A stretch of DNA of 64,000 bases from Geomonas propionica (GTDB lineage: Bacteria > Desulfobacterota > Desulfuromonadia > Geobacterales > Geobacteraceae), in contig NZ_JAEMHK010000005.1 of the NCBI RefSeq assembly GCF_016458235.1, forward strand, positions 62,001-126,000. Reading direction: 5' to 3'. Positions 26,402-34,949 of this stretch are shown piece after piece (the stretch's first letter is position 1; each line of letters begins with the position of its first letter). The position numbers and the translations under genes are program-made. The notes below the pieces were generated by a model. That model was not told the origin of the DNA and did no database searches. It saw nothing but the letters and a program-made list of their open reading frames with translations.

Positions 26402-27307
26402 ATGAAGAAAAATCTGACCCATCTGCAGCAACTCGAAGCCGAAAGCATTCACATCATCCGCGAGGTGGTGGCCGAGTTCGATAACCCGGTGATGCTCTAT
26501 TCCATCGGCAAGGATTCCGCGGTGATGCTGCACCTGGCCCGCAAGGCCTTCTACCCGGCACCGCCGCCGTTTCCGCTGCTGCACGTCGATACCACCTGGA
26601 AGTTCCGCGACATGATCGATTTCCGCGGCCGCATGGCCAAGGAGTCCGGCATGGAACTCCTAGTGCACGTGAACGAGGACGGGGTGAAAAAGGGGGTTTC
26701 CCCCTTCACCCACGGCTCCGCGCTCTACACCGACGTCATGAAGACCGAGGGGCTCAAGCAGGCGCTGGACAAATACAAGTTCGACGCGGCCTTCGGCGGC
26801 GCGCGCCGAGACGAGGAAAAGTCCCGCGCCAAGGAGCGCATATTCTCCTTCCGTAGCGCCAACCACCGCTGGGACCCGAAGAACCAGCGCCCGGAGCTCT
26901 GGAGCCTGTACAACACCCGCATCAAGCCGGGCGAGAGCATCCGCGTCTTCCCGCTCTCCAACTGGACCGAACTGGACATCTGGCAATACATCCACCTGGA
27001 AGAGATCCCCATCGTGCCCTTGTACTTCTCCGCGGTGCGTCCGGTGGTCGAGCGCGACGGCATGCTGATCATGGTCGACGACGACCGGTTGGAACTACAG
27101 CCGGGCGAGCAGGTCGAGTACAAGTCGGTCCGCTTCCGCACTCTGGGCTGCTATCCGCTTACCGGCGCGGTCGAGTCCGAGGCCGACACGCTCCCCGAGA
27201 TCATCCAGGAAATGCTGCTCACCCGTACCTCCGAGCGCCAGGGGCGCCTGATCGACCACGACCAGGCCGGTTCGATGGAGAAGAAGAAACAGGAAGGGTA
27301 CTTCTAA
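26402..27307 (+). CDS. cysD: Sulfate adenylyltransferase small subunit
   Basis: A 301-aa CysD of normal length. The PP-loop-like [17 protein letters not shown], then [33 protein letters not shown] and [15 protein letters not shown] are all standard. With CysN it makes APS from ATP and sulfate in the cytoplasm. The gene lies 69 bases after cysH, and its stop codon overlaps the cysN start by one base (TAATG), so the two subunits are translationally coupled. Confidence 0.97.
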   Translation: MKKNLTHLQQLEAESIHIIREVVAEFDNPVMLYSIGKDSAVMLHLARKAFYPAPPPFPLLHVDTTWKFRDMIDFRGRMAKESGMELLVHVNEDGVKKGVSPFTHGSALYTDVMKTEGLKQALDKYKFDAAFGGARRDEEKSRAKERIFSFRSANHRWDPKNQRPELWSLYNTRIKPGESIRVFPLSNWTELDIWQYIHLEEIPIVPLYFSAVRPVVERDGMLIMVDDDRLELQPGEQVEYKSVRFRTLGCYPLTGAVESEADTLPEIIQEMLLTRTSERQGRLIDHDQAGSMEKKKQEGYF

Positions 27308-28959
27308 TGGCACATCAATCAGAACTGATCGAGAAAGATATCCTTGCCTACCTGAAGAGCCAGGAGGAAAAGTCGCTGCTCCGTTTCATCACCTGCGGCA
27401 GCGTTGACGACGGCAAGAGCACCCTGATCGGGCGCCTGCTGTGGGACTCCAAGATGGTCTTCGAGGACCAGTTGGCGGCCCTCGAGGCGGACAGCAAGAA
27501 GGTGGGAACCCAGGGGGGAGCCATCGACTACGCGCTTCTTCTGGACGGGCTGCAGGCCGAGCGCGAGCAGGGCATCACCATCGACGTCGCCTACCGCTTC
27601 TTTTCCACCGACCGTAGGAAGTTCATCGTCGCCGACACCCCCGGGCACGAGCAGTACACCCGCAACATGGTCACCGGCGCCTCGACCGCCAAGGTGGCTG
27701 TGATCCTGGTCGACGCGCGCAAGGGGCTCTTGACCCAGACCCGCCGCCATAGCTTCCTGGTCTCCCTGGTGGGGATCAAGCACATCGTCCTGGCCATCAA
27801 CAAGATGGACCTGATCGGCTACGACCAGGAGAAGTTCAACGCCATCGAGGCCGATTACCGCGACTTCGCCGCGCCGCTTGGTTTTACCAGCATCACCGCG
27901 CTCCCGATTTCAGCCTTGAACGGCGACAACATCATCGAGAAGAGCGGCGAGACCCCGTGGTACCAGGGGCCGCCCCTGTTGCACTTCCTGGAGACGGTTC
28001 AGGTCGAGGACGACCGAGACGAGCAGCCTTTCCGCCTCCCGGTGCAGTGGGTGAACCGTCCCAACCTCGACTTCCGCGGCTTCTGCGGCACCGTCGCCTC
28101 CGGCACCGTCCGTCCCGGCGACGAGATCAGGGTCGCCTCCTCCGGCCAGACCAGCAAGGTCGCCCGTATCGTCACCTTCAACGGCGACTTGGATGAGGCG
28201 GTGGCAGGGCAGGCGGTAACGCTCACCCTGGAGGACGAGATCGACATCAGCCGCGGCGACATGCTGACCCGCCCCGAGGCGCCGCCGCTTTACACCAGGC
28301 ACCCCGAGGCGCACCTGGTCTGGATGCACGACGAGCCGTTGCAGCCCGGCCAGCTCTACCTGGTGAAGACCGCCACCGGTATCACGCCGGGCCGCGTGAC
28401 CGCGGTGCAATACGCGGTGGACGTGAATACCTTGGAGCAGAAGCAGGTCTCCACGCTGGGGCTGAACGAGATCGGCCTGGCGCGCATCGAGCTGGACCGC
28501 CCGGTTTCCTTCGATCCCTACGGTGCCAACCGCGACACCGGCAGCTTCATTCTTATTGACCGTTTCACCAACGCGACGGTGGCGGCAGGCATGGTGCTCA
28601 ACGCCCCCGACGAGTCGCAGCGGGCACACCTGTCGGCAGAGGAGAGCAACCCGTGGGCTCCGCGGCACATCACCTTGGATGCCGTGGCCGCGACTAACCT
28701 GAACGTAGTCGACCTGACCGAGGAGAAGGGGTTGTTCATCCTCGATCTCGCCCAGAGCATCCACGACTACCTGGGCAAGGGGAACCGCATCCTGATCCGG
28801 TTGCGGGATCTGTCCCAGCTCGAGCCTGTGGCGCAGTTGGCCTACGACCATGAGCTCGCTTTCGAGTTCGACCGCAGCGGCGATGGCGTAAGCATCCTGC
28901 TCTTCAAGCGCGGGACCACCCCGGTCAAGGGGTACGGCGACGACGGCACCGGCATCTAG
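27307..28959 (+). CDS. cysN: Sulfate adenylyltransferase large, GTP-binding subunit
   Basis: A 550-aa CysN. The translation-factor-like GTPase domain shows G1 [16 protein letters not shown]3 ADTPGHEQY and G4 NKMDL, followed by EF-Tu-type beta barrels (about 240-430). It is longer than E. coli CysN because of an extra C-terminal stretch of about 80 residues ending [11 protein letters not shown], but this carries no APS-kinase P-loop, so it is not a CysNC fusion. GTP hydrolysis drives APS synthesis by CysD. The operon ends in a terminator just after. Confidence 0.96.
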   Translation: MAHQSELIEKDILAYLKSQEEKSLLRFITCGSVDDGKSTLIGRLLWDSKMVFEDQLAALEADSKKVGTQGGAIDYALLLDGLQAEREQGITIDVAYRFFSTDRRKFIVADTPGHEQYTRNMVTGASTAKVAVILVDARKGLLTQTRRHSFLVSLVGIKHIVLAINKMDLIGYDQEKFNAIEADYRDFAAPLGFTSITALPISALNGDNIIEKSGETPWYQGPPLLHFLETVQVEDDRDEQPFRLPVQWVNRPNLDFRGFCGTVASGTVRPGDEIRVASSGQTSKVARIVTFNGDLDEAVAGQAVTLTLEDEIDISRGDMLTRPEAPPLYTRHPEAHLVWMHDEPLQPGQLYLVKTATGITPGRVTAVQYAVDVNTLEQKQVSTLGLNEIGLARIELDRPVSFDPYGANRDTGSFILIDRFTNATVAAGMVLNAPDESQRAHLSAEESNPWAPRHITLDAVAATNLNVVDLTEEKGLFILDLAQSIHDYLGKGNRILIRLRDLSQLEPVAQLAYDHELAFEFDRSGDGVSILLFKRGTTPVKGYGDDGTGI

Positions 28960-28971
28960 CGACGCCAACGA

Positions 28972-29017
28972 AGAGGCCAAGGTCTGCAAAACATTGCCCC
29001 TTGGCCTCTTTTGTTTT
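28972..29017 (+). terminator. Terminator of the cysHDN operon
   Basis: AGAGGCCAAGG pairs with CCTTGGCCTCT across a 16-base loop, followed by TTTGTTTT. Confidence 0.9.
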
Positions 29018-29083
29018 ACCATCTCGCAGATCGATCGGTCGGACCAGCCTGCCGCCTGGCCGCAGCCTCCCGGAGGACAACCT

Positions 29084-30223
29084 ATGGACCCCATCTACCT
29101 CGACTACAACGCCACCACTCCGGTTGATTCGGCGGTGGTCGATGAGCTTCTGCCTTTTCTCACCACGCATTTCGGCAACCCCTCCAGCAACCACCCTTAC
29201 GGCAAGATAGGGAAGGACGCGGTGGAACTGGCACGGGGGAGGGTGGCGGCGGCGCTCGGCTGCACCCCCTGCGAGATCATTTTCACCAGCGGCGGCACCG
29301 AGTCCGATAACCAGGCCCTGATCGGCACCGCCTTCGCGAACCGGGAGCGCGGCAACCACATCATCACTTCCTCGGTGGAGCACCCCGCCGTGCTCAAACC
29401 GCTGCGCTGGCTTGAGGAGCAGGGCTTCGCCGTGACCTACCTGCCGGTGGACGGCTTTGGGTGCGTCGATCCCGACCAGGTGCGCCAGGCGATCACCCCG
29501 CAGACCATCCTGGTGAGCGTCATGCACGCCAACAACGAGGTGGGCTCGATCCAACCGCTCGCGGAGATCAGCGCCATCACCCGGGAACGCGGTGTCCTGC
29601 TGCACACGGACGCGGCGCAGTCGGTGGGGAAGATCCCGACCCTGGTGGACCAGTTGGGGGTGGACCTGCTCACCGTCGCCGGGCATAAGCTCTACGCCCC
29701 CAAAGGGGTGGGCGCCCTTTACATTCGCCAAGGGGTGCGCGTGGCGCCCTACTTGCACGGCGCTGGACATGAGGGGGGATTGAGGGCGGGGACCGAGAAT
29801 GTCCCCTACATGGCGGCCCTTGGGAAAGCGATGGAACTGGCGGCGCAGCGTATCGCCGCCGGGGAGCCGGGGAAGGTAGCAGTCTTACGGGATCGCCTGC
29901 ACGCCAAGCTTCAGGAGCTGGCCGGCGGCGTGTTCCTAAACGGACCGGAAAAGGAGCGCCTGCCCAATACGTTGAACGTGAGCTTCGAGGGTGTCGTGGG
30001 AGCGGACCTTCTGGCGCGCCTTCCGGAGATCGCGGCCTCTACCGGCTCCGCCTGTCACGACGGTAAGGGAGAGCTGTCCGGCGTGCTCAAGGCGATGGGG
30101 CTCTCCCGGGCGCAGGGTTTTGGCGCCGTGCGCCTAAGCCTTGGCCGCCTCACCAGCGCGGAGGAGGTGGACCACGCCGCCGCTCTCATCGCCGCCAAGG
30201 TGAAGGAAATCCGCGCATCGTGA
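29084..30223 (+). CDS. Cysteine desulfurase, NifS/IscS family
   Basis: A 379-aa PLP enzyme. The N-terminal MDPIYLDYNATTPVD, cofactor-binding SGGTESDNQAL, HTDAAQSVGK and the PLP lysine in TVAGHKLYAPKG are clear; the active-site cysteine is in STGSACHDGKGELSGVL. It releases sulfur from cysteine for Fe-S cluster or thiocofactor assembly. GGAGGACAACCT precedes ATG 29084, which matches the family N-terminus and excludes longer upstream frames. It follows the sulfate operon terminator, so it is probably an independent unit; no iscU-like scaffold gene is adjacent. Confidence 0.94.
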   Translation: MDPIYLDYNATTPVDSAVVDELLPFLTTHFGNPSSNHPYGKIGKDAVELARGRVAAALGCTPCEIIFTSGGTESDNQALIGTAFANRERGNHIITSSVEHPAVLKPLRWLEEQGFAVTYLPVDGFGCVDPDQVRQAITPQTILVSVMHANNEVGSIQPLAEISAITRERGVLLHTDAAQSVGKIPTLVDQLGVDLLTVAGHKLYAPKGVGALYIRQGVRVAPYLHGAGHEGGLRAGTENVPYMAALGKAMELAAQRIAAGEPGKVAVLRDRLHAKLQELAGGVFLNGPEKERLPNTLNVSFEGVVGADLLARLPEIAASTGSACHDGKGELSGVLKAMGLSRAQGFGAVRLSLGRLTSAEEVDHAAALIAAKVKEIRAS

Positions 30224-30267
30224 TCTGGGTGTGCCCGGACGTCGGTGGGCAACTCCACTAAAACATC

Positions 30268-30759
30268 CTATTCGAGCCGGGTGAGGTAGGCGTCCCGGGT
30301 CAGCCAGAGCTCTTCCATCCGGTACATGTGCCAGTGATCGTGCATGAGGATGTGCCTGACGAGGGTGTACAGCGAGTACGCCTCGTATTCCGGATGGGTT
30401 CCCGTCCTGCGCCACGTTGTCTCGTCCAACCCTTTCAGCAGTTCCAACTGCCTGGTCCGCAAATTCCCGAACTGCTCCAAAGCCGCCGTCATTTCCAAGC
30501 GCGCCGGAGTGTCCGGTTCCTCCGCCCCTTGACCGGGAAGGTAGGGGACGAATTCCGGGTGCTCCTCCTTCAGAAAACGCTCGATCCTCTGCAGCAGCAT
30601 GGGCTGCACCTCGGCCAGGTGGCTGACGTGCTCGGTTATGGTCCAGAAGCCGTCACCTCTGCGTACATCGAGTTTCTGCTCCGGAATGCTCCGGACCAAC
30701 TGGGTCAAAATGTTGGGTGTCCTTTTCAGTGAATCGAGAAGATCTGGGATATCGCGCAT
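30268..30759 (-). CDS. DinB-like four-helix-bundle protein
   Basis: A 163-aa protein with the DinB/YfiT pattern: a first histidine in FWTITEHVSHLAEV and two more in LVRHILMHDHWHMYRMEEL, which together form the usual three-histidine metal site. Members include thiol-dependent transferases and many of unknown role. AAGGAGGAAGC precedes ATG 30759. It converges on the cysteine desulfurase gene, with only 44 bases between stops and no strong terminator seen. Confidence 0.85.
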   Translation of the reverse strand: MRDIPDLLDSLKRTPNILTQLVRSIPEQKLDVRRGDGFWTITEHVSHLAEVQPMLLQRIERFLKEEHPEFVPYLPGQGAEEPDTPARLEMTAALEQFGNLRTRQLELLKGLDETTWRRTGTHPEYEAYSLYTLVRHILMHDHWHMYRMEELWLTRDAYLTRLE

Positions 30760-30827
30760 TGCTTCCTCCTTGCCTTACCATAGTCTGACATCGTATGAGA
30801 TATTACGGGTGCCGCCAGCCTAAAATG

Positions 30828-30856
30828 TTGACTTAGATCTTGAAAGGTACTAGATA
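30828..30856 (+). promoter_or_regulatory. Sigma-70-type promoter of the triheme cytochrome gene
   Basis: TTGACT (30828-30833), 17 bases, TAGATA (30851-30856). The cytochrome start lies 50 bases downstream. Confidence 0.65.
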
Positions 30857-30905
30857 GTGTCCGTGTGGGCAACTGTGCAATGCAATGAGGATGGAGGATG
30901 GTGTC

Positions 30906-31196
30906 ATGAAATGGATTTTGGTGCCGGTTGTTCTTGCCGGCTTTGCCGGGGTTGCCTTTGCCAACGGCAAAGACTTCATGGAGTTTCGGAATAGCAAGGG
31001 GACGGTCATCTTCTCACATGCAAAGCACGAGAAGCTTGCCTCTGGTGAATGCAACTACTGTCACGAAAATGGGGTCGGTGCCATCAGGAGTTTTGGCAAG
31101 GCCTACGCCCACCGGGTCTGCATCGGGTGTCACGAAGCCGAGGCAGGCAAGATGGAAGGACCGACTACCTGTGAAGGGTGCCACATGAGCCGTTAA
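30906..31196 (+). CDS. Periplasmic triheme c7-type cytochrome
   Basis: A 96-aa protein with a signal peptide cut near residue 20 (AFANGKD). Three heme motifs are seen: CNYCH (49-53), CIGCH (72-76) and CEGCH (89-93). Histidines 38, 41 and 69 can supply the sixth ligands, giving bis-His hemes as in PpcA-like c7 cytochromes, which shuttle electrons through the periplasm during metal respiration. The mature size of about 76 residues fits c7. GGAGG lies eight bases before ATG 30906. An upstream promoter and a weak downstream terminator suggest a single-gene unit. Confidence 0.9.
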   Translation: MKWILVPVVLAGFAGVAFANGKDFMEFRNSKGTVIFSHAKHEKLASGECNYCHENGVGAIRSFGKAYAHRVCIGCHEAEAGKMEGPTTCEGCHMSR

Positions 31197-31226
31197 TTTG
31201 ACCTTGTGCATTGAACCGACTCAGTC

Positions 31227-31250
31227 AAAAAGGATCGAATTGATCTTTTT
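31227..31250 (+). terminator. Weak terminator after the cytochrome gene
   Basis: AAAAAGGATC and GATCTTTTT pair with one bulged G around a 5-base loop and end in five T residues. Confidence 0.55.
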
Positions 31251-31318
31251 ATGTTGACTTCGACTGTCGTCGCGGTGTAAAAGTAGATAACTTCTATTTC
31301 GGGAAAGGAGATCAGGCT

Positions 31319-31381
31319 ATGTGGACCTCTAAGTTTGCTATTCGCCCTGTATCGCACTGCAAAGAAGGTTGCAGAATTTAG
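31319..31381 (+). CDS. 20-residue peptide with strong ribosome site
   Basis: ATG 31319 to TAG 31381 encodes MWTSKFAIRP followed by VSHCKEGCRI. AAAGGAGATCAGGCT precedes the ATG, as good as any ribosome site here. The stop overlaps the first base of the second hairpin. It could be a leader peptide, a very small protein with two cysteines, or a chance frame in an RNA gene. Confidence 0.4.
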   Translation: MWTSKFAIRPVSHCKEGCRI

Positions 31382-31412
31382 CCCGTCTCCAACGAGGCGG
31401 GCGTCCCTTACC

Positions 31413-31446
31413 CAAAGAGCCCCGGCAGCGATGCCGGGGCTCTTTG
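31413..31446. terminator. Hairpin terminator between short transcript and yeiH-type gene
   Basis: CAAAGAGCCCCGGC and GCCGGGGCTCTTTG form a perfect 14-bp stem with a 6-base loop. T-runs are short on both sides, so termination may be bidirectional but partial. Confidence 0.7.
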
Positions 31447-31463
31447 TACTTTGTAAGCTCTTT

Positions 31464-32396
31464 TCAGGCAATCCCCAGCGCCAACAACGCCGCCAGGGTT
31501 GCGCCGCTTACCGTGACCCAGAGCGTCACGCCTTGCAGCATGGGACGTAGTCCCACTCTCTTGAACACTTCCCTGCTCAGCCCCAACCCCACCAGGAAAA
31601 GCGATATCTTGAGGCAATGTGTGGCCAATACCGCGACCTGATCCCATTGTGCTCCATAGGCCGGTAGAGCGGTCCTGACAGTTGCCGCTAGAAGAAACCC
31701 GATGATGAAAAAAGGGATGCTGATTCTCTCCCTCGATCCCCTCAACAGCGCGAAGCACAGTACGACCGGCGTGATCCAGATGGCACGGGCCAGTTTGACC
31801 GTGGTGCCGACCTTGAGGGCTTCAGCCCCGTAGGCTGAGGCGGCACCGACGACGCTGCTGGTGTCGTGGATGGCAAGGCCTGCCCAGGTTCCAAAGACGT
31901 CCTGCGGGAGGGCGAGTAGGTGTCCGATGAAAGGGAAAAGCAGCAAAGCGACAGCATTGAGCGTGAAGACGGTGCCGAGGGCGACCGCGGTTTCGTCGTC
32001 CCTGGCGTCCAGCACCGGAGCCATCGCGGCTATCGCACTGCCTCCGCAGATGGCGGTCCCTGCGGAAATCAGCACCGAGGTGTTGCTGTCGTTGCCAAAG
32101 AATTTTCCCAGTAGCCACCCCGCACTGAGGGTACAGCAGATGCCGATGATGGTGTAAACCAGACTCGCCTTCCCTGTCTGCAGTACTTCCCCTATCTCCA
32201 GTCCGAAGCCAAGTCCCACCACGGAAAGCTGCAGCATGATCCGGCTCAACCGTGCCGTGCACGGCAGCCATGGGCTACCGAAGGTCAGGGCATAGGCAAT
32301 CCCCAAGGCGAGGGAGATTCCAGTGCCGCCCCATGGTGTGGCGGCTGCTACAAGGCACAATCCCAGGACTACTTTCCGAATATCTACTCTCCGCAT
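31464..32396 (-). CDS. YeiH/UPF0324 family membrane protein, putative sulfate or sulfite exporter
   Basis: A 310-aa protein with about ten membrane helices. Family motifs include LSVVGLGFGLEIGEVL, ISAGTAICGGSAIAAMAPVL, the AGLAIHDTSSVVGAA segment and KISLFLVGLGLSREVF. The family is often annotated as a sulfate exporter and is regularly paired with a LysR regulator, as here. GGGAGGGG precedes ATG 32396. The divergent regulator gene starts 112 bases away. Transport direction and substrate are inferred from family annotation. Confidence 0.88.
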   Translation of the reverse strand: MRRVDIRKVVLGLCLVAAATPWGGTGISLALGIAYALTFGSPWLPCTARLSRIMLQLSVVGLGFGLEIGEVLQTGKASLVYTIIGICCTLSAGWLLGKFFGNDSNTSVLISAGTAICGGSAIAAMAPVLDARDDETAVALGTVFTLNAVALLLFPFIGHLLALPQDVFGTWAGLAIHDTSSVVGAASAYGAEALKVGTTVKLARAIWITPVVLCFALLRGSRERISIPFFIIGFLLAATVRTALPAYGAQWDQVAVLATHCLKISLFLVGLGLSREVFKRVGLRPMLQGVTLWVTVSGATLAALLALGIA

Positions 32397-32508
32397 TTTC
32401 CCCTCCCGTATGTGGAAATCATGGTCGGATCATATCGCTCTTGATATATAAATAAAAATGAGTAATATATTTGTATAACATTAATTAAACTTATGTGACG
32501 GGGCTGAC
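32397..32508. promoter_or_regulatory. Divergent promoter region between yeiH-type and lysR-type genes
   Basis: This 112-base gap is strikingly AT-rich (TTGATATATAAATAAAAATG and TTGTATAACATTAATTAAAC). Several T-N11-A type sites expected for LysR proteins are possible, but none stands out. Confidence 0.55.
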
Positions 32509-33399
32509 ATGGCGATCACGTTGAGGCAGTTGGAGATCTTCGAGAAGGTGGCGGTGTGCGGGCAGGTGACCCAGGCCAGTGGTCAGCTGCTCTTGACACA
32601 GTCCGCGGTGAGCATGGCGCTCGCGGAACTTGAGAGGCTGGCGGGGGCGCCGCTTTTCGAGCGTTCTGGACGGCGGCTCTTTTTAAACGATCGCGGGCGG
32701 CAGTTGCTCCCCGAGGCACGCGAGGTGCTGGCAAGGGTACGCAGGATTGAGCAGTTCCTGGAGGAATCGATCGGGACACCGGTGGGCTCACTCATCGTCG
32801 GTGCCAGCACCACCATCGGCAATTATCTTCTTCCGGCCATGGTCGGCGAGTTCTCGCGTCTTAACCCAGGCGCAAAGCCCCTGTTGCAAGTGGGCAACGC
32901 GCTGCAGATCGAGCAGGGGGTCGAGGCGGGCGAACTCGACCTGGGGCTCATCGAGGGGCTGCAGCACCTCCCATCCCTCACGGCTGCGCCTTGGAGGCGG
33001 GATGGATTGGTGCTGATCGTAGGGAAGGATCATCCGTGGGCATCGCTAGGGCGGGCGACGCCGGACATGCTCAAGGACGCGGCATGGATTATGAGGGAGA
33101 AGGGATCCGGAACACGGGAGATCTTTGAGACCGCCATGGAGAGGGCAGGAATAAGCTACGCGGTGGCTCTTGAATTGGGTCACACCGAGGCGATCAAGAA
33201 GGCTGTGGAGGCCGGGTTAGGGGTGGGATGTATTTCGCGCATGGCCGTGCAACGTGAACTCGACCATGGGTGGCTGTGCGAGGTGGCGAATCCGGTGGAT
33301 CTGCAACGGACCCTGTTGATCGTAACCAGGAAAAACGACTATCGCAGCGCGCTGTTCAAAGTTTTCCTGGACCTGCTGGAAAGCAAAAGGGATCTTTAG
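32509..33399 (+). CDS. LysR family transcriptional regulator, divergent to the YeiH-type gene
   Basis: A 296-aa LysR protein. Residues 1-65 hold the winged helix-turn-helix (ITLRQLEIFEKVAVCGQVTQ, then LLTQSAVSMALAELERL), and residues about 90-296 the periplasmic-binding-like effector domain (LIVGASTTIGNYLLPAMVGEF). It resembles the CysB/Cbl/YeiE side of the family. By position it should control the divergent YeiH-type transporter and its own gene. Only a weak GGGG ribosome site precedes ATG 32509. Confidence 0.92.
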   Translation: MAITLRQLEIFEKVAVCGQVTQASGQLLLTQSAVSMALAELERLAGAPLFERSGRRLFLNDRGRQLLPEAREVLARVRRIEQFLEESIGTPVGSLIVGASTTIGNYLLPAMVGEFSRLNPGAKPLLQVGNALQIEQGVEAGELDLGLIEGLQHLPSLTAAPWRRDGLVLIVGKDHPWASLGRATPDMLKDAAWIMREKGSGTREIFETAMERAGISYAVALELGHTEAIKKAVEAGLGVGCISRMAVQRELDHGWLCEVANPVDLQRTLLIVTRKNDYRSALFKVFLDLLESKRDL

Positions 33400-33430
33400 C
33401 TGACGCACCAGCGCTCCTTGTCGTTTGGGT

Positions 33431-34948
33431 TCAGGGTAGGGAGAAATAGAAGGTGGCGCCCTGGCCGGGTTCGCTTTCCGCCCAAACCTCGCCTCCGTGC
33501 CGCTTGACGATCCTCTCTACCGTCGCCAGCCCGATACCGAAGCCTCCCGCCCTTTGTGCCCCCGGCAGACGCCGGAAGGGAACGAAAATCTCCTTGGTCT
33601 GCGCCGCGTCAAAGCCGATGCCGTTGTCTCTGACGTAAAAAACGCGCCGCTCCTCACGCATGGTGCTGCCGAATTCAATCAGCGTCTCCTGGCGGCTAGC
33701 CGAATATTTCCAGGCATTGCCGAGCAGGTTGGCAAGGACCGCCCTGAGCAACTGGTTGTCCCCCTGTGCCGACAGGCCGGGGGCGATGATGAAGGTCGCC
33801 TGCCGCTGCGGCTCCGACCGCGCCAGTTCTGCCGCAAGCTCCTCCGCCTCCCGACTGAGGTCGACCGTTTCCTGCTTCGGTTCCGCGTGTGCCATTTCTG
33901 CGAACTGAAGCAGGGCGTTGACCAGCTTGTTCATCTTCACGGTACCCTCGTAGGCCTTCTGCAGGAAGTCGCGGCAATCGTCGTTAAGCAGGCCGCCGCA
34001 AGTCATGCTGACGGCCTGGCAGTAGCCGCTGATCAGGTTCAAGGGCTGGCGCAAGTCGTGGGCCACCGTGTAGTTGAAGGCGGTGAGGTCCCGGTTGGCG
34101 TTCTCAAGTTCCTCCGCCCGTGCCGACAGTGCCCGGTTCAGTTCGGCGATTTCCCGCTCCAGGAGCTTTCTCTCGGTAATATCGTCGATGATGGCCACCA
34201 TGAAGGTGTCCTTGCCGTTTCGGTCCTGCACCATGGAAACTGTCAGCGACGCCCACACGGTTATGTTCTCGTGCACGTAGCGTTTCTCCAGAGAGTAACT
34301 GCGCTGCTTTCCTTCCAGCAGAAGCTCGTGGTGCGTTCGGCACACCGGCAGGTCTTCGGGATGGGTGAAGTCGTAGATGGTGGCCGGCACGCGACCGCTG
34401 TTGCACCCGGCGATGTCACAGTATTTGTCGTTGATGCGCAGGAAGGTGCCGTCCATCGCGACGTGCCCGACCCCGACCGCCGCTTGGTCGAAGGTTGCCT
34501 GGAGACGCTGCTCGCTTTTGCGCAGGAGCTCGTTCTGTTCGGTGAAGCGGTGCTTCAGTTCCCTCACCTTGACGATCCCGGTTACGGCGGCGTGCAGTTT
34601 GGAAAAATTTACCGGTTTGAAGATGTAGTTGCTGAAACCGAGCTCAATGGCGCGCACCAGGAAGCTGGTATCGCTGTAGGCGCTCACCGCTATCAGGTCG
34701 ACCTCCTGGTCTACTTCCCGGATGTGGCCCGCCATGGTGAGGCCGTCCATCGCCGGCATCCTGATGTCGGTGATAACGATCTGCGGCCGGCGCTCCTTGA
34801 ACAGCGCCAGCCCCTGTGCTCCGTCAGCCGCTATCAACACGGTGATGTGGGGATGTTCCTCGATAAGGAAGTTGCCGATCAGCTCCCGTGCCTCGACATC
34901 GTCTTCCACATACAGGATGCTCGTTACCCGTTCTCTGGCTGTAGGCAT
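33431..34948 (-). CDS. Hybrid receiver-PAS-histidine kinase
   Basis: A 505-aa soluble protein with reversed hybrid order. Residues 1-125 are an intact receiver (YVEDD, phospho-acceptor Asp in IVITDIRMP, FKPVNF lysine). A PAS domain follows at about 145-265 (GVGHVAMDGTFLRINDKYC), then the kinase with H-box FNYTVAHDLRQPLNLISGY, N-box ANLLGNAWKYS and G-boxes DNGIGFDA and GFGIGLATV. The receiver probably gates the kinase. The start codon lies one base after the stop of the upstream kinase gene, so they form a two-gene operon and likely a phosphorelay. LysR gene converges with a 31-base gap. Confidence 0.93.
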   Translation of the reverse strand: MPTARERVTSILYVEDDVEARELIGNFLIEEHPHITVLIAADGAQGLALFKERRPQIVITDIRMPAMDGLTMAGHIREVDQEVDLIAVSAYSDTSFLVRAIELGFSNYIFKPVNFSKLHAAVTGIVKVRELKHRFTEQNELLRKSEQRLQATFDQAAVGVGHVAMDGTFLRINDKYCDIAGCNSGRVPATIYDFTHPEDLPVCRTHHELLLEGKQRSYSLEKRYVHENITVWASLTVSMVQDRNGKDTFMVAIIDDITERKLLEREIAELNRALSARAEELENANRDLTAFNYTVAHDLRQPLNLISGYCQAVSMTCGGLLNDDCRDFLQKAYEGTVKMNKLVNALLQFAEMAHAEPKQETVDLSREAEELAAELARSEPQRQATFIIAPGLSAQGDNQLLRAVLANLLGNAWKYSASRQETLIEFGSTMREERRVFYVRDNGIGFDAAQTKEIFVPFRRLPGAQRAGGFGIGLATVERIVKRHGGEVWAESEPGQGATFYFSLP

Positions 34949-34949
34949 G

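Larger units (their letters stand above)
31254..31446 (+). ncRNA. Candidate short structured transcript or leader RNA
   Basis: TTGACT (31254-31259) and TAAAAG (31278-31283) could start a transcript. Downstream are three hairpins in a row: CTGCAA-AGAAGG-TTGCAG (31357-31374), GCCCGTCTC-CAAC-GAGGCGGGC (31381-31402), and a 14-bp perfect stem with CAAAGAGCCCCGGC (31413-31446). A 20-codon frame with a strong ribosome site lies within it. It matches no RNA family I recognise. Confidence 0.4.

Noticed and set aside
30837-31450. Cyclic-di-GMP (GEMM) riboswitch sought near the cytochrome gene, as is common in Geobacter
   Set aside because: The GEMM core motifs are absent; the three hairpins at 31357-31446 do not fit its layout.
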